Positions 14,397 to 21,695 of a stretch of DNA of 21,695 nt are shown here, one piece after another. The notes under the pieces were generated by a model. It was given only the letters and a program-made list of their open reading frames with translations. It did not search any database and was not told the origin of the DNA. The position numbers were made by a program, and so were the translations under genes. This DNA is from a virus, in the IMG/VR virus record IMGVR_UViG_3300029286_003179, positions 1 to 21,695 of that record; one strand, 5' to 3'. Numbering within the stretch: the stretch's first letter is position 1; the number at the start of each line of letters is the position of its first letter.

Positions 14397-14798
14397 TGTC
14401 AATTTAAAATTCACAAAACAGCTATGCCCACAAAATTTACGATCTTTATTTCCATAGCTTTCGAATTCTTTTCCACACCTAGCACAGATGATAGTATAAT
14501 AAGCTTTTCGGTTAATCTTACTTTCATTGGCTTTCCACCATTTACGGCGACACTGCTCAGAGCAAAACTTTTTCGGATTGCCTCTCAATCCATGTTTTAA
14601 TTGCTTCCCACATTGCTTACATACGATACATTTTTCTTTGACTTTATTAGTGTATTTAGTCATTACAGTGCCAAGGTTATTGCGTCTGCAATAGGATTTT
14701 ATTGTGTTTTCAAAAATACCAAGCTCTGAAGCTATTTTTGAATAGCTCAAACCCTTATCTCGCATTTGATGTATCTTTTCTTTTTGTTCATCAGTCAT
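14364..14798 (-). CDS. HTH protein with two CxxC zinc-finger motifs
   Basis: 144 residues from ATG 14796-14798, where GGAGG lies 8 nt upstream; the longer frame to 14915 runs through a hairpin. Residues 1-42 are a helix-turn-helix (DKGLSYSKIASELGIFENTI), resembling transposase/sigma-type HTHs. Two treble-clef/FCS-like zinc motifs follow: CIVCKQCGKQL...KFCSEQCRRKWW and CARCGKEF...KFCGHSCFVNF. It is probably a DNA-binding regulator. Its last codons lie inside the toxin-antitoxin operator, so transcription through it would cross that operator. Similar proteins occur beside recombinases in clostridial elements. Confidence 0.7.
   Translation of the reverse strand: MTDEQKEKIHQMRDKGLSYSKIASELGIFENTIKSYCRRNNLGTVMTKYTNKVKEKCIVCKQCGKQLKHGLRGNPKKFCSEQCRRKWWKANESKINRKAYYTIICARCGKEFESYGNKDRKFCGHSCFVNFKLTLRHNNDTIMT
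14374..14402 (-). promoter_or_regulatory. Consensus promoter of the toxin-antitoxin operon
   Basis: Minus strand: -35 TTGACA (14397-14402, perfect), 17-nt spacer, -10 TACAAT (14374-14379) with extended TGA. It overlaps the last bases of the HTH/zinc-finger gene region. Confidence 0.8.
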
Positions 14799-14884
14799 GA
14801 AATTTACCTCCATAGAAAAAGGAGCGATTCCGAAGAACTTCCCCCACAATAATTTATTATTCGTCCCAATAAGGACAGATAGAA

Positions 14885-14923
14885 AATGAAGATTGCAAAA
14901 TGGTGCTTTTTGCAATCTTCATT
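14885..14923. repeat. Perfect 16-bp hairpin
   Basis: AATGAAGATTGCAAAA (14885-14900) and TTTTGCAATCTTCATT (14908-14923), 7-nt loop. It shares the TTGCAA core with the repeats at 14977-15036. On the minus strand ATTTTCTATC follows, a poor terminator tail; on plus AGTCATTGG follows. Confidence 0.75.
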
Positions 14924-14976
14924 AGTCATTGGCAATATTTGATTTATCCCATAAATACTGGGTTTTTAGATAATCT

Positions 14977-15036
14977 AAATGAACATTGCAAGGGGTGTCC
15001 CTCATTTGCAATGTTGCAATGTTGCAATGTTCATTT
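14977..15036. repeat. Perfect 15-bp inverted repeat around tandem octamers
   Basis: AAATGAACATTGCAA (14977-14991) and TTGCAATGTTCATTT (15022-15036). The 30-bp interior contains two further copies of the TTGCAATG octamer. Confidence 0.75.
15006..15029. repeat. Three tandem TTGCAATG octamers
   Basis: Perfect head-to-tail copies at 15006, 15014 and 15022, with an inverted copy in the left arm at 14984-14991. Possibly an array of protein-binding sites; nothing in the sequence identifies the ligand. Confidence 0.75.
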
Positions 15037-15068
15037 TAGGGGTATTATACAGTGAAACACCTAAAATG
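15032..15068. repeat. Competing 9-bp inverted repeat
   Basis: CATTTTAGG (15032-15040) pairs with CCTAAAATG (15060-15068). The left arm overlaps the right arm of the 14977-15036 repeat, so the two hairpins are mutually exclusive. A TATAAT (minus, 15044-15049) lies in the loop. Confidence 0.6.
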
Positions 15069-15076
15069 CGCATACA

Positions 15077-15745
15077 TTATTTTAGCTTTTCTGCCACCTT
15101 TTGAATTAACAGCCCTGTATATTCACCATTTACCGACTTGCCATTTACAGCATTTTGCACCCAGTAATCAGGAGTATTAACAATACCTCTTGCAACAAGC
15201 ACATCAACTGCATCAGCAAGTGGCATAAGTTGTGGTTTGGTCATCTCATTTATTCTCTGTTGCACAGCCCATCTGAAATCATCAACTGTTTTATTGTATT
15301 CAGCAAAATATGAAACAGGGTCAGTGTGGTTTGTTTCATGCCATTTGTCTGAAACCTCAGCATGTGACATAAGGTTGTCTTTGGTTACAGTAGTACATCC
15401 CACCTGCTCAATAAAAATATCAGCAAAAAGTTTAACAGCTGTATCCCAAACAACATTGAATTTATCCTCATCATATTCTTTTGGTCGACACAACTCAACC
15501 CCAATCATACTTAAATTTGCGGTTCTTCCAGCGTGCCACGAAACCTCATTGTAAGGAATAAGCTGAATTACCTCGTTCCAATCAACCACTGCTTGAACTG
15601 ATGAGCCTCTGTTTTTAGCATTCCAATAGTCAAAATGGTTCTGTGCCGTGCCTCCTGGGTTGCCTGTTTCATGCACAACAACGCCCTTGGGCTTTAGTTT
15701 TGTGCCTGGGCGGTTAAATTTAATAAGTTTTACTGTATAATTCAT
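15077..15745 (-). CDS. Phage N-acetylmuramoyl-L-alanine amidase (endolysin)
   Basis: 222 residues of the Amidase_2 zinc hydrolase family: GVVVHETGN with His25, YNEVSWHAG (70-72), SMIGVELC (Glu84 region), SHAEVSDKW (His128) and NHTDP with Asp142, giving the usual His-His-Asp metal set. It cuts the bond between N-acetylmuramic acid and L-alanine in peptidoglycan, releasing phage at lysis. The C-terminal 50 residues (LADAVDVLVARGIVNTPDYW) form a small helical domain found in clostridial phage lysins. It starts directly after the holin's stop codon. No signal peptide, so it relies on the holin. Confidence 0.92.
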   Translation of the reverse strand: MNYTVKLIKFNRPGTKLKPKGVVVHETGNPGGTAQNHFDYWNAKNRGSSVQAVVDWNEVIQLIPYNEVSWHAGRTANLSMIGVELCRPKEYDEDKFNVVWDTAVKLFADIFIEQVGCTTVTKDNLMSHAEVSDKWHETNHTDPVSYFAEYNKTVDDFRWAVQQRINEMTKPQLMPLADAVDVLVARGIVNTPDYWVQNAVNGKSVNGEYTGLLIQKVAEKLK

Positions 15746-16177
15746 TTACTCATCATCTCCCATCTTATCTCTTAATTGTTTTAGCGCATCTCGTATAACC
15801 CGAGGCAAAGGAAGCTCCATAGATCCCCAATTTTCTAATATGCTTGTTGCTTCAATTACAATATAAAAACCGATTGTTGCGCCACGCAGTACTAAGCCTG
15901 TGTTCATTAGTCTATCAAGTAAGCAGGCGACTGCAACTATTATGTAAATTCCAATTTTACGAACAATGCCTTTATAACCTATGTCAGATAACAACTTTTT
16001 GTTATACCCTGCCGATAGTACCCCTGTTACGAAGTCTATTACTGTAAGTGTGATAAGTATTTCTAAAAGCAAATCCCAACCACCTAAAAAATATACAGCT
16101 ACCGAGCCGATAGCTGCACCTGCACACTTTAATGCTAAAATTATTGTTTTTAAATTATCCATTGTTAAATTCACCAT
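15746..16177 (-). CDS. Phage holin (holin_4/toxin-secretion type)
   Basis: 143 residues from ATG 16175-16177; the GAAGGA site abuts that ATG, so ATG 16160-16162, preceded by GGTGA, may be the true start. Hydrophobic segments: IGSVAVYFLGGWDLLLEILITLTVIDFVTGVLS, IGIYIIVAVACLL and GATIGFYIVIEATSIL. The ITLTVIDFVTGVL pattern and the charged helical tail (RVIRDALKQLRDKMGDDE) are characteristic of phage holin_4_1 family proteins. It permeabilises the membrane so that the amidase reaches the wall. Confidence 0.9.
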   Translation of the reverse strand: MVNLTMDNLKTIILALKCAGAAIGSVAVYFLGGWDLLLEILITLTVIDFVTGVLSAGYNKKLLSDIGYKGIVRKIGIYIIVAVACLLDRLMNTGLVLRGATIGFYIVIEATSILENWGSMELPLPRVIRDALKQLRDKMGDDE

Positions 16178-16198
16178 TCCTTCATATAATATAATTTT

Positions 16199-17539
16199 TC
16201 ACCATGTAATTGTATATGTAACCTTCATTGTTTGAGAACTCGTCTTTGCCACAGGGGTAGCGAGGTTATTAACCGTAAATAATATTGGTGCAAATAAGTT
16301 AGCCCCAAGCCTTGCTGCCCCTATATTTGATATAAAAGCCATCAGTATTCCACTTTTTTCAGGATACAACGCACATACACTGTCCATCTGATAAGTTAAG
16401 CCATTGCCACCCAATAAATACCACTTATATAGGTTAACGCCGTCATATAACGCAACACTTGTGGGGTTTGAATTGTACCAAAACATAATAAACTGGTTAT
16501 TAAACTGTTGAATACGTTGAACGCTTCCGCTTGGCACAGTATAATCTTCTACATACGCTCCTGTTGAAGCATTATACTTTCGGATAATATTTGTTGTGCC
16601 TGAGTATATAAACAAATAGCCATTTACTATGCCAAAGCGTGGATTTGTATCAAGTGTTTTGCTACCCGTCAAGGTTATAGATGTTAACTCCACAAAGGCT
16701 TCACTATAAGTTTTTAGATAGGCCGCCTTGGTAGAATTGTTATACAAAACACCATAAATCGTGCCATTTATAACGCACAGCCACAGGTATTCATTTGTTA
16801 GTAATGTTTTGCTATATGAGTTTGTGGCAGCACTTGTTAACATTTGCGGCGTTTGCAAGAAGCCTAAAGCTCCGCTGTTTGGTGTTTCAAATATCCTAAG
16901 TAGCATTGTACCGTTGTAACCATCTTGAAAATATATCTTTTTAGCATCTATTGAAAATCCCGCCATATAAATTTTATTAGTATTTGTAAATCCATAGTAA
17001 TCAGTGCCACTATACATCGCTAATTGTGTATTTGTAATGGAATCTATCGGAAAACTTGAATACTCGCTTAAGGCTTGATATGTACTGGTATTGCCATAAC
17101 CATAGTTGCCACCTCTATCAGTTGTTAGACAAATACTGTTAATAGTTCCAATGGCTTGGTTTGTCGCAAAATCCCATACCCTCTTATAACCACTAGTAAT
17201 ACTTCCACTTTCGACAGAATTGTAATTCCCTCTGGTACTATCTGCCCCTGCATACGCAGTTCCTGCATGACCGACACAATTACCCCCTGTAATAAAAGTG
17301 GTATCAACACTTTCTGTTTGTGGCGTATCAAAAAGTATTACACCTTTTCCAAAAACAGATGGCGAGTAATCTCTAGTAACACTACCAATATAGCTTGAAA
17401 TAGGTGGGAACGAGAAATTTCCTAACACCTGCTCCATAAAGTTTTTGTATGCGTTTGTTATAATATTTGTTTCTTCAACTTCATATATTTCTTTGCCCTG
17501 TTCAAATAATTGTATTTTCGTAGCACCCTTTAAACTCAT
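16199..17539 (-). CDS. Phage tail-tip or receptor-binding-like protein
   Basis: 446 residues; ATG 17537-17539 with GGGGAG 7 nt upstream. The N-terminal part (KGATKIQLFEQGKEIYEVEETNIITNAYKNFM) resembles phage proteins that attach to the tail tip. The remainder is Tyr/Asn/Thr/Ser-rich beta sequence with propeller-like strands (YLWLCVINGTIYGVLYNNSTKAAYLKTYSE, NGYLFIYSGTTNIIRKYNASTG in pieces), ending MKVTYTITW. No catalytic motif seen. Position between tail-hub genes and the holin supports a receptor-binding or appendage role (inference). Confidence 0.6.
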   Translation of the reverse strand: MSLKGATKIQLFEQGKEIYEVEETNIITNAYKNFMEQVLGNFSFPPISSYIGSVTRDYSPSVFGKGVILFDTPQTESVDTTFITGGNCVGHAGTAYAGADSTRGNYNSVESGSITSGYKRVWDFATNQAIGTINSICLTTDRGGNYGYGNTSTYQALSEYSSFPIDSITNTQLAMYSGTDYYGFTNTNKIYMAGFSIDAKKIYFQDGYNGTMLLRIFETPNSGALGFLQTPQMLTSAATNSYSKTLLTNEYLWLCVINGTIYGVLYNNSTKAAYLKTYSEAFVELTSITLTGSKTLDTNPRFGIVNGYLFIYSGTTNIIRKYNASTGAYVEDYTVPSGSVQRIQQFNNQFIMFWYNSNPTSVALYDGVNLYKWYLLGGNGLTYQMDSVCALYPEKSGILMAFISNIGAARLGANLFAPILFTVNNLATPVAKTSSQTMKVTYTITW

Positions 17540-17559
17540 TAAATTGCTCCCCTTTCCTG

Positions 17560-17841
17560 TTATTTCGGCACAGCAGTTACTGTTCCAGTAATAGCCTTTA
17601 TACCAATGTTTAAATTAAGCACTAATGATTTTGGAACATATACATCGTTTACTCCTTCATCAGTATAGTTTGATGTTATGGCTGATAATTCTTCAAATAA
17701 TGTAGGTATGGTTACATTTAAGTTATTAAGGCTAATTGCTGTTGGCACATAATTATCTGATAAAATAATCATTCTAAAATATGGGCTGTTCTGTTGCCCT
17801 ATATTTAATCCGAGTACAAATCCTCTTTCAAAATCGTTCAT
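17560..17841 (-). CDS. Small prophage tail-associated protein
   Basis: 93 residues from ATG 17839-17841, with GGTGG upstream; the GTG at 17848-17850 is less likely. MNDFERGFVLGLNIGQQ then beta-rich PYFRMIILSDNYVPTAISLNNLNVTIPT. No family recognised. It lies between the tail-hub-like gene and the tail-tip gene, 15 bp after the former, and is probably a structural tail component. Confidence 0.65.
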   Translation of the reverse strand: MNDFERGFVLGLNIGQQNSPYFRMIILSDNYVPTAISLNNLNVTIPTLFEELSAITSNYTDEGVNDVYVPKSLVLNLNIGIKAITGTVTAVPK

Positions 17842-17856
17842 ACAAACCACCTACCC

Positions 17857-19227
17857 TTACTTCGGATTGTTGAAATATGAAACATTAAAGCTTTCACCTG
17901 TTGTAGTATTGGTCATTGTAGTTATCATACCATTTGTGTCTTTTGCAAATGTATAATCATTTACACTGCCATCTGCATAAGTTGTGGTCATACCATTTTC
18001 ATATAACTTTAGGTCTGTTAACACCTTTGTTTCGGTGCTTCCTGATGGGTTACTTTTAATCATATTTTTAATTAACGTTTCCTGATTGTTTGCGATTTGT
18101 ACCAGCCTTTTAAAGAAATCCACACCTTGTGCCGATTTAGACCAGGTTATACCTCCCATACCATTTGGAAATAGTTGTTTCATTTCTACATTTTTGGTAA
18201 GCCGTTTACCGTCAAAATCAGATAAACTTATTCGTTCAACTATGTAATTGCGAACTCCACCTCCTGGTTTTACTATTCCAAGTAGTGGGATATTCATCGT
18301 CTGCATTTGCCCCACCTGATAATCAAGTACATTAAATGTATCAAACTTTAGCGTTTTCGGCTTTGCCTTGCGTTTATCCAGTATCTTTTGGCAATACGCT
18401 TCTGCCTCAGCCTGTGTTGTAATACTTGGGTTATCAACAGTGCAACCATACACACCACTTCCACCGTCAAGGCTCGCCATATGTGCAATTTCTGCATCAT
18501 CTTGTTTAAATACAGAAGTTTCTTCCCCAATATCACCTTTGAAAAATACCTTATTTGCATAGTTTTGTAGGCTGGTTGATACCTCAGGGTTACGGAAATC
18601 TACAATCATTTGGTAATCTGTATCTATATCATACATATCTAACCCATTAAAGCTGTAATATTCCTCATCAAAATACAGAACTTTAAGCTGATTTATATAC
18701 CAATTAGCATTACTATCCTGTGCCAATTTATCAAATATATCACCAATGGACATACAAATAAATTCTTGTGTATCATCATAATGCTTGCCTTCAATAACGC
18801 CAATTTCTAAGAATTGAACTCCTTCTACAACTAAATATGTAGTAATTAGGTGCTGAATTATCTGCTTTGCAGTTATATATTCAGCACCAACTGGAATATC
18901 GTATGTTTCTGTAACCGTTCTGCGATATGGTATAAATCTATATCCATTAGAAGAAAGTTGAACTTCTAATTTATCACTATTAGGGGACATTTGCTTAATA
19001 CTTGGTTTACTATCTATATGCCCTTCAAAAAGCATAATAGGTGTGCCATTACTTCCTATTAAATCTACCCTTATAATTTCTCCCTCTTCTGGCACACCAT
19101 CTGTTATTTTCATATTATATAATGTAACGGAACATGTTTTATAATGGCTTGAATCCATATCAATTTTTAAGCTTTTTGGTTTGCAATACTGTGTTTTATC
19201 AATTCCACCAAGGTATATTTTAACCAT
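17857..19227 (-). CDS. Phage tail/baseplate hub-like protein
   Basis: 456 residues; ATG 19225-19227 overlaps the tape-measure stop by 8 bp (ATGGTTAA) and follows AAGGGG. The N-terminal strand-rich region (MVKIYLGGIDKTQYCKPKSLKIDM, VTLYNMKIT, GEIIRVDLIG, MLFEGHIDSKPSIKQM) and middle (YANKVFFKGDIGEE, AEAYCQKILDKR, PLLGIVKPGG, YIVERISLSDFDGKRLTKNVEM) match the hub fold of tail proteins that follow the tape measure. The C-terminal 80 residues are repetitive Thr/Asn-rich beta (ENGMTTTYADGSVNDYTFAKDTNG). Acts at the tail tip; no Dit-like gene separates it from the tape measure. Confidence 0.75.
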   Translation of the reverse strand: MVKIYLGGIDKTQYCKPKSLKIDMDSSHYKTCSVTLYNMKITDGVPEEGEIIRVDLIGSNGTPIMLFEGHIDSKPSIKQMSPNSDKLEVQLSSNGYRFIPYRRTVTETYDIPVGAEYITAKQIIQHLITTYLVVEGVQFLEIGVIEGKHYDDTQEFICMSIGDIFDKLAQDSNANWYINQLKVLYFDEEYYSFNGLDMYDIDTDYQMIVDFRNPEVSTSLQNYANKVFFKGDIGEETSVFKQDDAEIAHMASLDGGSGVYGCTVDNPSITTQAEAEAYCQKILDKRKAKPKTLKFDTFNVLDYQVGQMQTMNIPLLGIVKPGGGVRNYIVERISLSDFDGKRLTKNVEMKQLFPNGMGGITWSKSAQGVDFFKRLVQIANNQETLIKNMIKSNPSGSTETKVLTDLKLYENGMTTTYADGSVNDYTFAKDTNGMITTMTNTTTGESFNVSYFNNPK

Positions 19228-21695
19228 TCACAAGCACCCCTTTTCGGCTAAGTGCCTCAACAATTCTATCCACAAGTGAATCTATATCATTTTCATCCCT
19301 AATTTCATTACCGTGGATATCAACTTTTACAGTTTGATTAACAGTTTGGCGAGTAATTACAGGGTCGTTAGATAATTGCATTGATGCAACATTACCTGCA
19401 TTCCACCTTTGGTCTGCCCAAAGGGAATTAAGCTGCTGTATCTGCTCTGGTGTTGATTTAGCAAGAGCTTTAGCCTCGTTATAGCCAGACACACCTTTTT
19501 TAATAAGTTCCTGCAAAAATGCAGAATCAAGACCATTATTTTGCAGGGTAGAAATATTACCTTGCCAGCTTATCATTACATCTCGGTTAATGCTCATATT
19601 CTTTATTAACCTTGCAAGACTTATTGTTTTACGCTCAAAGCGGTCAAATAGACCAACAAATTGTTGCGTTGTATCTGTTGCCTGTTTTAATTTTTCCATA
19701 TATGATGAAACTGCATCACGCACATTTTTTATTGCATCTGCCATTTTATTATTCTTATCAGCAAAACTATTCCCAATATCAACTGGTGCAATATTACTGC
19801 TTGAAAAAGCTGGCTTATATGTATTTTCTGGTTTATATGTACTGTTTCCAAACTTATCGTTATACTGTTTACGAATATTATATGCATCCTCTATTTCCTT
19901 ATTAGCCTCATTTACAATACGCTGATTTTCCTTAACAATAGGGTTGTAATCAGATGATGAGCTATAAAAAACAGGCACACCATTAGGTGTATAACTCATT
20001 TCACGGCTTTTGCTATTCTCACCGTCAATCTTTTTTTGTGCATCAAGGAGTCTGCTTGCTGCCGCCTCTGCTTTTTTCTCTGATGCTTTTACTAATATTA
20101 ACTGCTTATATGCACTTATTGCATCATAAACTACCGAAACCTGTTTTGATAGTGCACCTGTTTCATTGTTTATTTCAAGGGCTAAATTAGGTATAACTTG
20201 ATTAAGTTGAGTTACTATCTGTTGCATACGTTGTTTTTCCGCAACCGACTTTCGTGTGTTATTCGATAGTGCTTCAAGCTCTGGAATTAAACGTTCAACT
20301 AAATATACCTGCCCAAGCTGTGCATTAGCAAGGTCATCAACCTGTTTTCGATTTTGCTCCGCCTGCTGTGCTTGCTTTGTATATTCTGCACTTAAAGCGT
20401 TCTGTGCCTGTTTGTTTTGCCATATTGCCGCAGTAAGAGCAATTACAACACCAATGCCAAGTGCAATCCAACCAGCAGGCCCCATTACAGCAAGTGCTGC
20501 TTCACCAAAGGTGTATAACCCTAATTGCCACATTTGAAATGCAAGTGCAGCCGTTTTTATAAATCCAATTACAGTAGTAATTGCAAATTGAACTGTTGCA
20601 AATACACCAGGTAATGCACCAAGTCCTATTACCATATACCCAAGACTTGTTAACATCGGGCCAATTACTGCTGCAAACATTACAATACCTATTATGCCAC
20701 CCTTTGTTGCATCGGGTAGTGCTACAAAGCTATCAATTAGTGCCTTTAGCCTTTCAGCACCTGCCTTTATCATTGGCATTGATGCTTTTACTGCTTCAAC
20801 AAACGAAATGCCAAGTGGTTCTATTGCATTTTGAATTTGATGCTTTAACTTCTCAAACTGTGACCCTGATGTTGCAACATCTGCTGCCGCAAGCGAAAGA
20901 CTATCACTGTTATCGTTTAGAGCCTTAAATAACTCTCCCAGTTCAAAACGGTTCTCCCTAATTGCCCTCATCATATCATTTGCCGAGCGAGCACCAAAAA
21001 TATCAATGGCTGTTTTCATTGCCTCTGCATCGTTTGGTGCGTTCTTTATGTTTTGTACTGCACCAGCAAAGCCCCCTCCAATATCCTTAACCCCAGCCTT
21101 GGACATATTAACCGCTGCCCTACGCATTGATGTTAGAACCAATTCAGCATTAACACCTTCTTTTTCAAACTTACCAATTAAAGCCGCCGCCTCACCAAAA
21201 TTAATACCCATTGACCTAAGTGGAGCACCGAAAACAACGAGTTGTTCCATCAACTGCTGGGAACTAACCCCTGTAAGCTGGGTTACCTTATATAATTTAT
21301 CTAAAGTTTTAGTCTGCTCAGTAACAGGGATACTCCAGTCACCGAATACACGGGTGGATGTTCTGATTATTTCGTTTAAATCACCGCCAGTTAATTTTGC
21401 AAAGCGTAACTCTGACTTTGCGAGGTCTTGTAGGGCTGTGCCTGTGAGGTTTGTACGCTGATAAAGCTGTGCTAAAGCAGAGCTTACAACATCTGCACCA
21501 GAACCTACTGATGCATAGACCGACTTAAAATCACTTTTTAGTTGTTCGAACTGCTGACCCTGTGCTCCAGTTTTACCACGAATAGTATTATATGATTGCT
21601 GGTACATCTCACCAGTTTTATATATTCCTGTCCCAGCCGCTACAATCGGTGCAGTAACAGCCGCCGTAGCACCAATGCCAACATTTTTAATCTTA
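19220..21695 (-). CDS. Phage tail tape measure protein (5' end beyond window)
   Basis: The frame is open to the window edge: 824 codons visible, including 29 upstream of the first internal ATG at 21607 (KIKNVGIGATAAVTAPIVAAGTGIY). TP901-type tape-measure core: TSTRVFGDWSIPVTEQTKTLDKLYKVTQLTGVSSQQLMEQL, MGINFGEAAALIGKFEKEGV, AMKTAIDIFGARSANDMMRAI. Hydrophobic stretches (IIGIVMFAAVIGPML, PAGWIALGIGVVIALTAAIW) in the middle are typical membrane-insertion segments. Coiled-coil regions follow, then a C-terminus DSLVDRIVEALSRKGVLV. Sets tail length and enters the host membrane during DNA ejection. Confidence 0.93.
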   Translation of the reverse strand, partial: KIKNVGIGATAAVTAPIVAAGTGIYKTGEMYQQSYNTIRGKTGAQGQQFEQLKSDFKSVYASVGSGADVVSSALAQLYQRTNLTGTALQDLAKSELRFAKLTGGDLNEIIRTSTRVFGDWSIPVTEQTKTLDKLYKVTQLTGVSSQQLMEQLVVFGAPLRSMGINFGEAAALIGKFEKEGVNAELVLTSMRRAAVNMSKAGVKDIGGGFAGAVQNIKNAPNDAEAMKTAIDIFGARSANDMMRAIRENRFELGELFKALNDNSDSLSLAAADVATSGSQFEKLKHQIQNAIEPLGISFVEAVKASMPMIKAGAERLKALIDSFVALPDATKGGIIGIVMFAAVIGPMLTSLGYMVIGLGALPGVFATVQFAITTVIGFIKTAALAFQMWQLGLYTFGEAALAVMGPAGWIALGIGVVIALTAAIWQNKQAQNALSAEYTKQAQQAEQNRKQVDDLANAQLGQVYLVERLIPELEALSNNTRKSVAEKQRMQQIVTQLNQVIPNLALEINNETGALSKQVSVVYDAISAYKQLILVKASEKKAEAAASRLLDAQKKIDGENSKSREMSYTPNGVPVFYSSSSDYNPIVKENQRIVNEANKEIEDAYNIRKQYNDKFGNSTYKPENTYKPAFSSSNIAPVDIGNSFADKNNKMADAIKNVRDAVSSYMEKLKQATDTTQQFVGLFDRFERKTISLARLIKNMSINRDVMISWQGNISTLQNNGLDSAFLQELIKKGVSGYNEAKALAKSTPEQIQQLNSLWADQRWNAGNVASMQLSNDPVITRQTVNQTVKVDIHGNEIRDENDIDSLVDRIVEALSRKGVLVNG

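Larger units (their letters stand above)
10684..21695 (-). mobile_element. Right arm of a siphovirus-like prophage/integrative element
   Basis: Gene order is tail (tape measure, hub, tip), lysis (holin, amidase), then regulator, toxin-antitoxin and recombinase pair, all on one strand with tight spacing or overlaps in the tail and lysis modules. The left boundary probably lies between the recombinase's end at 10684 and the plus-strand remnant at 10394-10510; the other end is outside the window. The exact attachment site is not determined. Confidence 0.75.

Noticed and set aside
14799-14915. Longer N-terminus for the HTH/zinc-finger protein
   Set aside because: The extension runs through the edge of the 16-bp hairpin and has no ribosome site, whereas ATG 14798 has GGAGG at 8 nt.
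15006-15029. Tandem octamers as a CRISPR-like array
   Set aside because: Units are 8 bp, head to tail without spacers, and no cas genes are present.
20256-21461. Long plus-strand frames (93, 115 and 151 aa)
   Set aside because: All are antisense to the tape-measure gene, whose minus frame is clearly coding.
1-21695. tRNA, rRNA or riboswitch genes
   Set aside because: No cloverleaf-like segment, rRNA sequence or recognisable riboswitch motif was found on reading; a covariance-model search was not possible.

Overview
The window reads as low-GC Clostridia (Firmicutes) DNA: AT-rich, strong AGGAGG-type ribosome sites, S-layer homology domains, and extended -10 (TGnTATAAT) promoters. Nearly everything is on the minus strand. 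It divides into an exported-protein block, an accessory island littered with serine-recombinase fossils, and the right arm of a prophage.

Left block (1-3.5 kb, minus): a very large secreted protein still open at the window edge. It has a Sec signal peptide, an N-terminal region with DGG-type (propeller-like) repeats, an alpha/beta-hydrolase (lipase-like) core with a GHSFGG elbow, RTX calcium-binding repeats and an unknown C-terminus. A small acidic protein with a C-terminal membrane anchor lies just upstream.

Accessory island (3.9-10.5 kb): cargo lies between remnants of large serine recombinases. One remnant (3878-4804, minus) is the 3' half of a gene almost identical in places to the intact recombinase at 10684-12264. 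A second (9242-9532, minus) carries in-frame stops. A third (10394-10510, plus) is a short C-terminus in the opposite orientation. The cargo comprises an SLH protein with a polymer-forming-like tail, a stand-alone HARE-HTH-like winged helix, a 44-aa membrane peptide with a TTG start, three unrecognised proteins (two overlapping), and a 376-aa fusion of a family-4-like uracil-DNA-glycosylase fold (four Fe-S-type cysteines) to a helical C-terminal region with a HEPN-type R-x4-H motif. On the plus strand a 29-aa membrane peptide precedes a DUF4230 protein. The UDG-HEPN fusion is the best candidate for an undescribed defence-type effector.

Prophage right arm (10.6-21.7 kb, minus, transcribed right to left): tape measure (5' end outside the window), tail hub-like protein, small tail-associated protein, putative tail tip or receptor-binding protein, holin, amidase. 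A repeat-rich gap with several strong hairpins follows, then an HTH/zinc-finger protein, a Phd-RelE type toxin-antitoxin pair with a consensus promoter containing two operator repeats, a 53-aa SHOCT-like protein, and two tandem serine recombinases overlapping by one base (TGATG). A long bidirectional hairpin terminator closes the module.

Working together (inference): the recombinase pair most likely integrates the prophage or element, and the older fragments record earlier rounds of integration, recombination and decay. The cargo between the fossils looks like accessory genes left behind or carried by such elements.
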